Shown here piece by piece: positions 35,260-44,490 of a stretch of DNA of 64,000 bases. Each line of letters begins with the position of its first letter. The stretch's first letter is position 1. The notes beneath the pieces are model-generated. The model had not been told where the DNA came from and ran no database searches. It worked only from the letters and a program-made list of their open reading frames with translations. This DNA comes from Motiliproteus sp. SC1-56 (GTDB lineage Bacteria > Pseudomonadota > Gammaproteobacteria > Pseudomonadales > Balneatricaceae), in contig NZ_JAEMGS010000012.1 of assembly GCF_017309075.1 (NCBI RefSeq), positions 1-64,000 on the forward strand. Direction: 5' to 3'. Both the position numbers and the translations under genes were made by a program.

Positions 35260-38033
35260 CGGGCTTCTCCTTCCACTTTGGCGATGGCAACGCGCACGAT
35301 GTCAGCACCGGAGCCCGTGGCATCGGTGAGCTCCAGGGACATGGGCGCGATGGTGTTGAGGCTGGGCATCTGCAGATCTTTGGCGTAGGGGGTGGCCCAG
35401 TGGTCGAACTGGCCCACGATCACCAGGGTGTCGGGGCGTACCCCCTGCACCAGCTCGGCGCGGCCGTAGGTGACGCCGATATGGGAGCGGATCGCGACCC
35501 GGTCGCCATGCCCGATACCCAGGCGTTCGGCGCTGTCGGCGTTCATGATCACGCCGGTGTGGCCGCGCACGTTCTGCGACACCTCCCGCATCAGCTGAAT
35601 GCTGACGTTGGCCCCGGTGTGGTACTGCATGCTCTTGGTGGCCAGCAGCCAGAAGGGGTAGTCGTTAGGGTCGGCGCCCTCGCTCTTCAGCGCGGTTTCC
35701 CAGCGCCCGGGGATGTCGTGCCACTCGGGCAGGGCGCTGTACTCGGACAGCTGCTTGTCCCACCAGGCGATGTTCTTCTCGTGGAGGCGGTTGCCCAGCT
35801 CCTTGCCGATGCGCAGCAGCCGCTCCTGGTAGGGCATCTCGTAGCGCAGCCCCTGGGCCTCCATGGTCGGGTGCAGGTACCAGCTGTGCTGGGGAATGGG
35901 CTGAAGGTCCAGGCCGTGCTCCTGGAACCAAGCCAGGTCCTTGACCCCATCACTGCCGTTGAGCTGGGCGCTGGCCGCCTTGCAGACCGCGTCCCAGATG
36001 GTGTCCGGTTCGTGGACCTGGGACTCGTCGAGGCTGAAATCGTAGTCCTCGCTCTTGAGCGGGGCGATGCCGCCGGCGCCCCGGTTGAGGGCCTTGTTGT
36101 ACTTTTCCAGCAGCCCGGTGCGTTTGGCCAGCTGGGTGGAGATCCAGGTGAAGTCCTTGGCCTCGCCCTGGGGCTCCACCACCTTCTGGCGCAGGATGCT
36201 GCCCTTGTGGCGCCAGAACTGCTCGACAAACTTGGTGCCGCCGATGGGGATCAGCTGGTTGGCTTCCAGGTCGGTGGCGTCGGGGAGCAGCAGGTCGGCC
36301 ATCCAGTTGGTTTCATCCAGGGTGTAGGCGAACGCCACGGTGTAGGGCAGATCGGCGATGGACTCGGTCAGGCTGCGGGTGTTCCAGAAGGAGATGGCCG
36401 GGTTGGAGCGGAACACGAACCAGATATCGGGCTTGGTGGGCTCGGGCATGTTCCACCCCTCGGGGCGCTCCTTCTGGAACATCCAGGCCAGTTGGGTCGG
36501 CCCCAGGGCCTGGCTCCAGGCGGAGTTGCCGACGATGGGCACCAGGGTTGTGTGGGCGTTGCGGCCGATGGGCTGGGCCACCCAGTGCTCCTTGTCGGTG
36601 GGGTTGAGCTTCTGGGCCATGAAACCGTCGACCCCGGGCTTGATGCTCTTGAGCCGGTCCTCGTGGGGGCGGTTGAGCCGCACCGTGGTGCCCAGGGTGC
36701 CACCGGGGGTTTCCAGGGCGCCAACCAGCACCGCCAGCAGGGTGCGGGCCCAGCAGCACTCGTAGGCGCCCCAGCCGTTGTTGACCGACTTGCCCAGGGT
36801 CACCGCCACGGGGCGGTAGGGCAGGGTGAGGCCGTCCACTTCCAGGGTCTCCCCCACGCAGGCGTTATCCAGGTACTCCGAGGCCAGCCGGCGGATGGTC
36901 TCGGCGGGCACATCGCAGATGGCCTCGGCCCACTCCGGGGTGTAGTCGGCCATGTGCGCCGTCAGTTTGCTGAAGCCGGTGGTGCCGGTGACCTCCTGCA
37001 GGTGGTGGTGCTGCTCGTCGGCATCGACACTGAGCGCCTGGGCCACCGTGAAGCTGCCCTCAAGCGCGGGCTTGACGCCTGAGGTGTCAAAGGGGACGGC
37101 CCGCTGGGTTTCGTCGTCCCACACCAAGGGTTTGGCGCTCTCGGGGTCGCGCAGGTAAAGCCCGTCCGGCCCCACCAGGTAGGGGGAGGCGGTGCGCTCG
37201 CGCAGGAACGCGATGTCCAGCCGCTCGCGTTTGGCTTCATGGAGCAGGCAGTGGATCAGGGTGAACAGGAAGGCGGCGTCCGTCTTGGGGCGGATCGGCA
37301 CCCACTCCGCGGCGGTGGCCCCGGTGATCGACTGGTGGGGCTCCACCTGCACCCGCTTGTAGCCCCGCACCCGGGCGTCGGCGTGGCGGGCGATGGCGCA
37401 GGGGCCGCCGCTGGCATCCACGTTGCTGCCCATGGAGAGCACAAACCGGGTGTGGGGGGTGTCGGCCGCCACGGTGAAGGCCCGGTGCCAGAATTCGCCG
37501 TAGAGGTGCTCGGAGTGGACGCACTTGACCCCCTGTCCCGAGCCGAAGCTGAAGTCGATGGGACCCCAGGCGGCCAGGAAGGCGGGGAAGGTGCCCATGT
37601 AGTACATGGGGGTGCCGCCGTGGCCGAAGGTGGCGGCGGTACGCGGCAGGCCCGCCTCGTCCAGCAGTCCCTTGTCGCGGATGGTCTGCAGCTTGTCGCA
37701 GAGCAGGGTCAGGGCCTCGTCCCAGGAGATGGGCACGAACCCCGGGTCCTCCTTCATCCCCTTGTTGGGGTTGGTGCGCTTCATGGGCTGCAGGATGCGG
37801 TTGGGGTTGTAGGTTTTCTGGATCAGGCCGTAGGCCTTGACGCAGGGACGCCCCCGGCCGGGATGGCTGTCGCAGGTGTCGAAATTGGGGGTCACCTGGG
37901 TGGCGACCCCGTCGACCACTTCCACTTTCATCGGGTCGGGGCCGGCCACGCAGTTGTAGCAGTAGGTGGGTACCGCCCGGGTGTTGGCGTTGGCGCTTTT
38001 CATGCTGGTTTCCTTCTGCTGGCTGGCCATCAC
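35256..38033 (-). CDS. padB: Phenylacetyl-CoA:acceptor oxidoreductase, molybdopterin catalytic subunit
   Basis: The 925-residue molybdopterin oxidoreductase probably oxidises phenylacetyl-CoA to phenylglyoxylate by a four-electron alpha-oxidation. An N-terminal cluster motif starts CYNC (C25, C28) with further Cys to RGRPCVKAYG; the central region has HSEHLYGEFWHRAFTVA, and the C-terminus carries the molydopterin dinucleotide-binding domain (FWLLATKSMQYHTGANV, SAERLGIGHGDRVAI). No twin-arginine signal is seen, in keeping with a cytoplasm-facing enzyme. The neighbours padC, padD and fdhD and the remote padE-I operon support this over thiosulphate or polysulphide reductase. Confidence 0.83.
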   Translation of the reverse strand: MMASQQKETSMKSANANTRAVPTYCYNCVAGPDPMKVEVVDGVATQVTPNFDTCDSHPGRGRPCVKAYGLIQKTYNPNRILQPMKRTNPNKGMKEDPGFVPISWDEALTLLCDKLQTIRDKGLLDEAGLPRTAATFGHGGTPMYYMGTFPAFLAAWGPIDFSFGSGQGVKCVHSEHLYGEFWHRAFTVAADTPHTRFVLSMGSNVDASGGPCAIARHADARVRGYKRVQVEPHQSITGATAAEWVPIRPKTDAAFLFTLIHCLLHEAKRERLDIAFLRERTASPYLVGPDGLYLRDPESAKPLVWDDETQRAVPFDTSGVKPALEGSFTVAQALSVDADEQHHHLQEVTGTTGFSKLTAHMADYTPEWAEAICDVPAETIRRLASEYLDNACVGETLEVDGLTLPYRPVAVTLGKSVNNGWGAYECCWARTLLAVLVGALETPGGTLGTTVRLNRPHEDRLKSIKPGVDGFMAQKLNPTDKEHWVAQPIGRNAHTTLVPIVGNSAWSQALGPTQLAWMFQKERPEGWNMPEPTKPDIWFVFRSNPAISFWNTRSLTESIADLPYTVAFAYTLDETNWMADLLLPDATDLEANQLIPIGGTKFVEQFWRHKGSILRQKVVEPQGEAKDFTWISTQLAKRTGLLEKYNKALNRGAGGIAPLKSEDYDFSLDESQVHEPDTIWDAVCKAASAQLNGSDGVKDLAWFQEHGLDLQPIPQHSWYLHPTMEAQGLRYEMPYQERLLRIGKELGNRLHEKNIAWWDKQLSEYSALPEWHDIPGRWETALKSEGADPNDYPFWLLATKSMQYHTGANVSIQLMREVSQNVRGHTGVIMNADSAERLGIGHGDRVAIRSHIGVTYGRAELVQGVRPDTLVIVGQFDHWATPYAKDLQMPSLNTIAPMSLELTDATGSGADIVRVAIAKVEGEAR

Positions 38034-38860
38034 AGGATCCGCTCGGGGTGGGTGTAGATCGAGAGGCGGGAGTCGCGGGCGAAGCCGATCAGGGTCACGC
38101 CCAGTTGATCGGCCAGGCGCACCGCCAGGCCGGTGGTGCCGGAGAGGGCGGCGATGATGGTGACGCCGCAGGCGGCCGCCTTCTGCACGATTTCGTAGCT
38201 GGCCCGGCTGGTCATGACCACCAGTCCCGGGGTGGATGGCTGTCCCGCCGCAAGGCGCTGGCCCAGCAGTTTATCGAGGGCGTTGTGGCGGCCCACGTCT
38301 TCGCGCAGGCATTCGATGGCGCCGGCCGGGTTGCACCAGGCGGCGGCATGAACGGAGCCGGTCTTGTTGAAAAGGTCCTGTAGGGGCTTGATCCGGCCCA
38401 GCGCGGTTTGCAGGGCGGCGGCACTGATTCCGGGGCCGGCGGCGACGGGAGGCAGGTCGTGGCCCAGCTGCTCCAGGCTCTCCTTACCGCAGAGGCCGCA
38501 GCCGGTGCGGCCGGCCAGGTTGCGGCGCTGGGTCTTGAGCGCCCAGAAGCGGGACTGGGCGATCTGCAGGGAGACCTCGATCCCTTCGTCCCGGGGCTGG
38601 ACCTGGATGTCGTAGATCTCCTCCGGACGCTCGACGATGCACTCGCTGAGGCTGAAGCCGCGGGCGAAATCTTCAAGATCCCGCGGTGTGCAGAGCATCA
38701 CCGCGTGGGAGAGGCCGTTATAGACCAGGGCCACCGGCACTTCTTCGGCGACCCAGTCGCTGAGGGCTTCGGTACGTCCGTCCCGCCAGCGGCTGACCGG
38801 GTACTGGCCCAGGGCGGCGTCGGTCGGGTGGGGCTCGGGGCCCCTTTCAAGGCTCAACAC
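38030..38860 (-). CDS. fdhD: Molybdenum cofactor sulphurtransferase FdhD
   Basis: The 276-residue protein has the FdhD motif CGLCG (C121, C124) that receives sulphur from IscS and passes it to the bis-molybdopterin guanine dinucleotide cofactor. Family segments SRASYEIVQKAA and the LSGTTGLAVRLADQLG region are present. Normally it serves formate dehydrogenase; here it starts an operon and overlaps padB by 4 bp, so it probably matures PadB. An IclR-type operator lies 115 bp upstream. Confidence 0.9.
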   Translation of the reverse strand: MLSLERGPEPHPTDAALGQYPVSRWRDGRTEALSDWVAEEVPVALVYNGLSHAVMLCTPRDLEDFARGFSLSECIVERPEEIYDIQVQPRDEGIEVSLQIAQSRFWALKTQRRNLAGRTGCGLCGKESLEQLGHDLPPVAAGPGISAAALQTALGRIKPLQDLFNKTGSVHAAAWCNPAGAIECLREDVGRHNALDKLLGQRLAAGQPSTPGLVVMTSRASYEIVQKAAACGVTIIAALSGTTGLAVRLADQLGVTLIGFARDSRLSIYTHPERIL

Positions 38861-38975
38861 ATCCGCCTCCTTGTTATTGTTTTTGGGCCTTGTGAGGAAA
38901 TAGGCACAGGTGCGGTATGGAATTATTCAATGATACGTATTCGGTTCTTTGTGTAAATCATTTTGTATCGTTTTT

Positions 38976-38992
38976 GTTCCGTCAGAAGGAAT
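38976..38992. promoter_or_regulatory. IclR-type operator before fdhD-padBCD
   Basis: GTTCCGTCAGAAGGAAT fits RTTCCR-N5-YGGAAY with one changed base in the right arm. It is in the gap between rnfH and fdhD and links padBCD to the same regulator as padE-I and the transporter. Confidence 0.62.
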
Positions 38993-39029
38993 GCTCCGCA
39001 ACGACTGTTCGCAGCACCGCCCGCTGCGC

Positions 39030-39302
39030 CTAGTCGCCAGGTTTACGACGCTTCACCTGCTTGGGGTCGACACAGATCGGCAGGTAGATCTCGACCCGAT
39101 CGCCGGGGTTGAGCCGATGATCGAGGTGGGCCAGTTTGCCGAACACCCCCGTCTTATGGGTCTTCAGGTCGATCGTCGGACAGCGGTGCAGAATGCCTGA
39201 GTGACGGATCGCCTCCTTGAGGGTGCTCCCCTGCTTCAGTTCCAGGTCAAGCCACTGGGGGTGCTCGGGATCGGCGTACACCAAACTGACGGTCATGTTC
39301 AT
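39030..39302 (-). CDS. rnfH: RnfH-like ubiquitin-fold protein
   Basis: The 90-residue protein matches RnfH: VSLVYADPEHPQWLDLELKQ, then AIRHSGIL and the late GDRVEIYLPICVDPK. RnfH is a small beta-grasp protein often encoded with rnf or the ratAB genes, of unclear role. Its start overlaps the rnfE stop by 4 bp and it ends the operon. Confidence 0.9.
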   Translation of the reverse strand: MNMTVSLVYADPEHPQWLDLELKQGSTLKEAIRHSGILHRCPTIDLKTHKTGVFGKLAHLDHRLNPGDRVEIYLPICVDPKQVKRRKPGD

Positions 39303-39994
39303 GCGGTCTCTCCATTGGCCGGGTCAAGGGTAGCGGTGGGCTGTGGGGACAGATGCCAGCGCTCGATGCGCCGGTCGATCAGGCGCTTGAGTACGATCAG
39401 AAAGCCCAGTACCAGAAACCCGCCCGGGGGCAGGAGCAACAGCACGATACCGGGGTAGTCGTCGAGCAGGGTGAACTCCAGGGCGCTGAATCCACTGCCC
39501 AGCATCAGGCTGGCATTGGCGAAGAGGGTGCCGCTGCCCAGTATCTCGCGTAGGGCGCCCAGGGCGACCAAGGCCAGAGTAAAGCCCAGCCCCATGCACA
39601 GGCCGTCGACGGCAGCGGGTAGCACGGCCTGCCGGGAAGCGAAGGCCTCTGCGCGACCGAGGATGGCGCAGTTGGTCACGATCAGGGGAATGAAGAGTCC
39701 CAGCATCTTGTGCAGCTCGTGCAGCCAGGCATTCATCACCATATCCACCAGGGTCACCAGGGTGGCGATCAGCAGCACGAAAAGCGGAATACGCACCTCC
39801 GGGCGGATCCAGTGACGAACGCTGGCGATCAGCAGGTTGGAGGCCAGCAGCACGGCGGTTGAGGCCAGCCCCATGCCCAGGCCGTTGGTGGCGGTGGTGG
39901 TGACGGCCAGGAGCGGGCAGAGGGCCAGCATCTGGCCGAACACCACGTTGTTACTCCACAGCCCCTGCTGAATAATCGAACGGTAAGTGCTCAT
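39299..39994 (-). CDS. rnfE: Rnf complex subunit RnfE
   Basis: The 231-residue inner-membrane protein has six hydrophobic segments and RnfE/NqrD features: GLWSNNVVFGQMLALCPLLA near the N-terminus and VDMVMNAWLHELHKMLGLFIPLIVTNCAI-like core. It pairs with RnfA in the ion-translocating part of ferredoxin:NAD oxidoreductase. It overlaps rnfG and rnfH by 4 bp on each side. Confidence 0.94.
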   Translation of the reverse strand: MSTYRSIIQQGLWSNNVVFGQMLALCPLLAVTTTATNGLGMGLASTAVLLASNLLIASVRHWIRPEVRIPLFVLLIATLVTLVDMVMNAWLHELHKMLGLFIPLIVTNCAILGRAEAFASRQAVLPAAVDGLCMGLGFTLALVALGALREILGSGTLFANASLMLGSGFSALEFTLLDDYPGIVLLLLPPGGFLVLGFLIVLKRLIDRRIERWHLSPQPTATLDPANGETA

Positions 39995-40674
39995 GATCCG
40001 GCCCCTTCGGGAGTGGGTTCGGCACGGTTTTCCGCCGTGCCCTGGGTGATTCCGGTCGGCTCAAGGAGCGCGGCGCGACCCTGGTGGAAAAACAGCAGGC
40101 CCTGGTGCACGGCGCTGACCACCGCCCGCGGGGTCACCGTGGCGCCGGTAAACTGATCGAACCGGCCGCCGTCTTTTTTCACCGCCCAGCCGTCGGAAGC
40201 GGGGTCGTTGAGCGAGCGGCCGTCGAAGTCCCGTATCCAGTCGGACTTGAGTACGTCGATCTTGTCCCCCAGCCCCGGCGTTTCGCTGTGGGCGAGTACC
40301 CGCACCCCCAGCACCCGGCCATCCGGGGCGACGCCCAGGAGCAGTTGAATGGGGCCTCCGTAGCCGTCGGGGGCGGTAACGCGGTAGGCAAGGCCACGAA
40401 TCTCGCCCGCCTGGGTGGCGCTGTAAATCAGGCGCTGGCCGCCGTCGGGCAGGGGCCATGCACGCACTGACGCCAGCAGGTCGTTGTCGCGCCGGGCGGC
40501 GGGGAGCACCTGGTCCAGTGAGGCAATCAGGTCTTCGGCCTCACGGGCCTGGATGCTGTCGCGGGTGGCCAGGTGGCCCAGGGCCAGCAGGGAGGTGCAG
40601 AGTAGAACGGCTCCACCCAGCAGCAGCGAGGGCAGGCTGACACCCCGCAGGCGGCGCTGGTTTGCCCCGTTCAT
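39991..40674 (-). CDS. rnfG: Rnf complex subunit RnfG
   Basis: The 227-residue protein has one N-terminal transmembrane helix and a periplasmic domain. The flavinylation motif is TGATVT in DQFTGATVTPRAVV, where the second Thr would carry covalent FMN attached by ApbE. The upstream GLGDKIDVLKSDWIRDF segment is typical. It is part of the 4-bp-overlap chain rnfBCDGEH. Confidence 0.94.
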   Translation of the reverse strand: MNGANQRRLRGVSLPSLLLGGAVLLCTSLLALGHLATRDSIQAREAEDLIASLDQVLPAARRDNDLLASVRAWPLPDGGQRLIYSATQAGEIRGLAYRVTAPDGYGGPIQLLLGVAPDGRVLGVRVLAHSETPGLGDKIDVLKSDWIRDFDGRSLNDPASDGWAVKKDGGRFDQFTGATVTPRAVVSAVHQGLLFFHQGRAALLEPTGITQGTAENRAEPTPEGAGS

Positions 40675-41777
40675 GGGCGCCCCCTGCGGCTGGGCGCCAT
40701 CTTCTCCAGAGGCGGCAGCGGCAACGGCTTTCCGCGCCGGGTTCGGCCGTACTGGCGGGGTTTGAAGTAGTGGTCGACCAGGGGGGTGAGGGCGTTCATC
40801 AGCAGTACGGCGAAGGCGACCCCTTCCGGGTAGCCGCCCCAGGTGCGGATGATATACACCAGCAGGGCGCAGCCGGCACCGAACAGCAGCTGGCCGGCGC
40901 GGGTGGCGGGCGAGGTGACCGGGTCGGTCAGGATGAAGAACGCGGCCAGCATCACCGCCCCAGAGCTCAGGTGGTAGAGGGGGCCTGCATAGGAGGTCGG
41001 ATCCAGCTGCTGAAACACCCAGGCCAGCAGAGCCAGGGTGGCCAGGAAGCTGACCGGCGTGTGCCAGTTGATAATGTTCTGCCAGAGCAGGTAGAGACCG
41101 CCGAGAAGCAGCAGCAGGGTGGAGGTCTCTCCCAGGCTGCCGGCGGCATAGCCGATGCCTTGCCCGAGGGGAGAGAAGTGCGCGCCGAGAGCCTGGGGTA
41201 GGGCAAGCCCCCGGTCCAGGTCCGTCTTTACCTGGCCCAGCAGGGTGGCGCCGCTGAGGCTGTCGGGTACCGCAGCGCCATTGAAGGTGATCGTCAGAGA
41301 CTGTGCAAAATCAGGCGCGGCGGGGCTGAACAGCGGCGCCGGCGCGACCCAGGTCGTCATCTGCAGGGGAAAGGCGAGCAGCAGGGCGACCCGGGCCAGC
41401 ATGGCGGGATTGAACGGGTTCTGACCCAGTCCGCCGTAGACCTGCTTGCCGACGACGATGGCGAATCCGGTGCCGCCCACCGCGATCCACCAAGGAGCCC
41501 AGGGGGGCAGGGTCAGGGCCAGCAGCAGGCCGGTCAGTACCGCCGAGCCGTCCGCCAGAACCAGCCCCAGGCGCTTGTTCACCAGGCGCACGCAGAGCCC
41601 TTCAAAGAAGAGTGCGCTGACCACACAGAGCAACACGGTGTTAAGGGCCGGCAGGCCGAACAGGTAGATGCCGAACAGGGTTGCCGGCACCAAGGCCAGC
41701 ACCACCTTGGCCATCAGCGAGGGCACCTTGCCGGGGTTGCGAACGTGTGGGCCCGCCTGGGGGGTAATGACAATCAT
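40671..41777 (-). CDS. rnfD: Rnf complex subunit RnfD
   Basis: The 368-residue membrane protein has about nine hydrophobic segments and a SGATLL flavinylation site in DSLSGATLLGQVKTD. QVYGGLGQNPFNPAMLARVA is highly characteristic. The start MIVITPQAGPHVRNP at 41777 overlaps the rnfC stop by 4 bp; the longer frame to 41900 is rnfC out of frame. Confidence 0.95.
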   Translation of the reverse strand: MIVITPQAGPHVRNPGKVPSLMAKVVLALVPATLFGIYLFGLPALNTVLLCVVSALFFEGLCVRLVNKRLGLVLADGSAVLTGLLLALTLPPWAPWWIAVGGTGFAIVVGKQVYGGLGQNPFNPAMLARVALLLAFPLQMTTWVAPAPLFSPAAPDFAQSLTITFNGAAVPDSLSGATLLGQVKTDLDRGLALPQALGAHFSPLGQGIGYAAGSLGETSTLLLLLGGLYLLWQNIINWHTPVSFLATLALLAWVFQQLDPTSYAGPLYHLSSGAVMLAAFFILTDPVTSPATRAGQLLFGAGCALLVYIIRTWGGYPEGVAFAVLLMNALTPLVDHYFKPRQYGRTRRGKPLPLPPLEKMAPSRRGRP

Positions 41778-43246
41778 AAGGGCTCCTTCGACGGGTGGGG
41801 TGGGCGCTTTTGCTGCGCCTTGGATGCCGCTCGTTCGGCGCGCAGGGCGGCTTTCTCGGCGGCCTCCCGGGCCAGACGTTCGCTGCGGGCCTGGGCCCAC
41901 TGGCGGGTCTGCTCGCTCTTGGCCTTCTCCTGGCGGCGGTTCTGCAGTTCACCCTTGGCGTAGTTGAAGTAGTGCACCAGGGGAATCTTGGAGGGGCAGA
42001 CATAGGAGCAGCAGCCGCAGCCGATGCAGTCCTGCACCCCCAGGGCTTCGGCGCCGTCCAGGTCGTCGTGGCGCATTCGAGCCCCCATCTCCAGGGGTAG
42101 CAGGCCCGCGGGGCAGGCCATGACACAGCGTCCGCAGCGAATGCAGGGGCGCTCGGGACCGTCGTCCACCTCATGGGCGCTGAGCGCCAGAACGCCGCTG
42201 CTGCCCTTGACGATAGGGACCCGTAAATGGGGCATGACCTGGCCCATCATGGGGCCACCCATGACCAGGCGGGCCGGCGGCTCGGTCAGGCCACCGCAGA
42301 AATCGATCAGCTCCTCCAGGCGGGCGCCGATGGGCACCTCCAGGTTCTGGGGATGGCGCACCGCGCCGCCGGCGACGGTGACGATGCGCGAGCTGAGCGG
42401 CTGACGGGTTCGCAGGCAGCGATGGATGGCGTAGGCGGTGCCGACGTTATGGACACAGACGCCGATGCCGCCCGGCAGCTGACCGTGAGGGATTTCGTGC
42501 CCGGTGACGGTCTTTACCAGCTGTTTTTCCCAGCCCATGGGGTAGCGGGAGGGAATGCGGATCACCTCGACCGCTTCGCTTTGCCGCGCGGCGGCGGCCA
42601 TGGCGGCGAAGGCGGCCGGCTTGTTGTCCTCGATGGCCAGCACCGCGCGGCGGGCCTGGAGGGCGTGGCGGATCAGGCGGATGCCGTCGATGATCGCCTC
42701 GGGGCGCTCCTGCATCAGGCGGTCGTCGCAGGTGAGGTAGGGCTCGCACTCGCTGCCGTTGATGATCAGGGTGTGGATCGGTTGCTTGGGGTTGGGCATC
42801 AGTTTGACGGCGGAGGGGAAGGTGGCCCCGCCCATGCCGACGATTCCCGCGGCGCCAACCCGCTCGGCGATGGTCGCCGGGGGCAGAGTAAAGGGATCCT
42901 CCGTCGAGGGAACTGTTGCTGGCGGCTGCTCGGAATCGGTTTCGATCACCACGGTGCTGACGGGCAGTCCCGTGGGGTGGGGGGCGGGGTGTTCTTCAAT
43001 CGCCACGATGCGCCCGGCCGCCGGCGCGTGGACTGGTGCCGAAATCAGTCCCTGGCTGCGGGCCAGCAGCTGCCCCGATTCGACGTGCTGGCCGGGTGCC
43101 ACTTCGGCCTTGGCCGGCGCGCCTATATGTTGCTGCAGGGGAATATAGAGCCGACGGGGCAGGGGCAGGCGGCGGATGGGCCGGCGCTCGGTGTGGTGCT
43201 TGGCGGCTTCCGGGTGGACCCCGCCGCGAAACCCGAAGAGCCTCAT
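41774..43246 (-). CDS. rnfC: Rnf complex subunit RnfC
   Basis: The 490-residue peripheral subunit binds NADH/FMN and has two [4Fe-4S] motifs, CIRCGRCVMACPAGLLP and CIGCGCCSYVCPSKIPLV. The N-terminal biotin-like fold (FGARGGVHP-type region, LPLPRRLYIPLQQHIG) and the VGMGGATFPSAVKL FMN site are typical. The Ala/Lys/Arg-rich C-terminal tail is short compared with some enterobacterial RnfC. It overlaps rnfB and rnfD. Confidence 0.95.
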   Translation of the reverse strand: MRLFGFRGGVHPEAAKHHTERRPIRRLPLPRRLYIPLQQHIGAPAKAEVAPGQHVESGQLLARSQGLISAPVHAPAAGRIVAIEEHPAPHPTGLPVSTVVIETDSEQPPATVPSTEDPFTLPPATIAERVGAAGIVGMGGATFPSAVKLMPNPKQPIHTLIINGSECEPYLTCDDRLMQERPEAIIDGIRLIRHALQARRAVLAIEDNKPAAFAAMAAAARQSEAVEVIRIPSRYPMGWEKQLVKTVTGHEIPHGQLPGGIGVCVHNVGTAYAIHRCLRTRQPLSSRIVTVAGGAVRHPQNLEVPIGARLEELIDFCGGLTEPPARLVMGGPMMGQVMPHLRVPIVKGSSGVLALSAHEVDDGPERPCIRCGRCVMACPAGLLPLEMGARMRHDDLDGAEALGVQDCIGCGCCSYVCPSKIPLVHYFNYAKGELQNRRQEKAKSEQTRQWAQARSERLAREAAEKAALRAERAASKAQQKRPPHPSKEPL

Positions 43247-43815
43247 GCCAGACCTTCCCCGGGGCAGAGCGGCCCCCGAAAGGGGTTGGGGCGGGGCGGT
43301 TTGCTCCAGCGCCAGTTGCCGAGGGTGATGGCTTGCTGTTGCAGTTGAATGCCTTCCGTGGGGCAGACCTCAACGCAGGCGCCGCAACCGGTACAGGCCT
43401 TCTCCAGTACCATGTGCAGTTGCTTGGGCGCGCCGACGATGGCGTCGGTGGGGCAGTTTTGCAGGCACTTGGTGCAGCCGATGCATTGCTCTGCGATCAC
43501 CCGGGCCAGGCTGGGCATCGCCAGACCGCCCGGGGTCGGCTGCGCCAGGGGGCGTTCGAGCACCTGGGCCAGCTGGCGGGCGATTGCCGGCCCTCCTGGA
43601 GGGCATAGGTTCAGGGGGGCGGAGCCGTCGACCAAGGCGGCGGCGGCCTGGGCGCAGCCCGCATAGCCGCACTGCCCGCACTGGGTGCCCGGCAGTAGCG
43701 CGTTTACCTTCGCCACCAGTGGGTCTTCGCGAGACGGCAGCAGCCGGCTGGCGGCGCTGAGCAGCAGGCCGAGGCCGAGGCCGATCAGGGTCAGGGTCAG
43801 GATGGATATCAGCAT
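43243..43815 (-). CDS. rnfB: Rnf complex subunit RnfB
   Basis: The 190-residue protein has one N-terminal membrane helix (MLISILTLTLIGLGLGLLL), a CGQCGYAGC cluster motif and two ferredoxin motifs, CIGCTKCLQNCP and CTGCGACVEVCP. It is the ferredoxin-facing subunit. The start at 43815 gives the expected N-terminus; the upstream frame overlaps rnfA. Confidence 0.94.
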   Translation of the reverse strand: MLISILTLTLIGLGLGLLLSAASRLLPSREDPLVAKVNALLPGTQCGQCGYAGCAQAAAALVDGSAPLNLCPPGGPAIARQLAQVLERPLAQPTPGGLAMPSLARVIAEQCIGCTKCLQNCPTDAIVGAPKQLHMVLEKACTGCGACVEVCPTEGIQLQQQAITLGNWRWSKPPRPNPFRGPLCPGEGLA

Positions 43816-43852
43816 AAACAGTGCTCCGGTTTCGAGAAGGTCTGCGGCCCCC

Positions 43853-44434
43853 TCAGCGCAGGGGGAGTCCGGTAAAGCCGAGAAACGCCATGGACAGCAG
43901 GCCCGCGGTGATAAAGGCGATCGGCGGGCCGGCGAACAGGGCCGCGGTATTGGCCCGGGCCAGGCGCTCGCGGATGCCGGCGAACATGACCAGTACCAGC
44001 ATAAAGCCCAGCGAGGCGCCGACCCCGTACAGCAGGCTCTGGATAAAACTGTTGCCCTGCTGGCTGTTGAGCAGCGCAACCCCCAGCACGGCACAGTTGG
44101 TGGTGATCAGGGGCAGAAAAATCCCCAGCGCCTGGTAGAGCACCGGGCTGAGGCTGCGGATGCAGGTCTCGGTAAACTGAACCACCGCGGCGATGACCAG
44201 GATGAAGCTGAGAATGCGCAGGTACCCGACGTCCAGGGGGGCCAGCAGGTAGTGCTCGATCAGCCAGCTGGCCACCGTGGCCAGGGTCAGCACGAAGGTG
44301 GTCGCCAGGCCCATGCCCAAGGCGGTATCGATCTTGCCGGAGACTCCCATGAAGGGGCATAGCCCGAGAAACTGGACCAGCACCACATTGTTCACCAGGG
44401 CGGTGCCCAGGAGCAGGGCAACGTATTCGTTCAT
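43853..44434 (-). CDS. rnfA: Rnf complex subunit RnfA
   Basis: The 193-residue membrane protein has six helices and the N-terminus [20 protein letters not shown] with [12 protein letters not shown], as in RnfA/NqrE. It is the first rnf gene in transcription order, 56 bp after an uncharacterised gene that probably shares its promoter. Confidence 0.95.
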   Translation of the reverse strand: MNEYVALLLGTALVNNVVLVQFLGLCPFMGVSGKIDTALGMGLATTFVLTLATVASWLIEHYLLAPLDVGYLRILSFILVIAAVVQFTETCIRSLSPVLYQALGIFLPLITTNCAVLGVALLNSQQGNSFIQSLLYGVGASLGFMLVLVMFAGIRERLARANTAALFAGPPIAFITAGLLSMAFLGFTGLPLR

Positions 44435-44490
44435 GGCGGGTGACCTCAGCGGTTAGCGGGGCGCCAAAGAGCGGCGTCTTTCCCTGGGGC

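Noticed and set aside
35400-37082. 560-codon plus-strand frame opposite padB
   Set aside because: Low-complexity Gly/Val/Leu composition mirrored from padB; no domain and no start signal.
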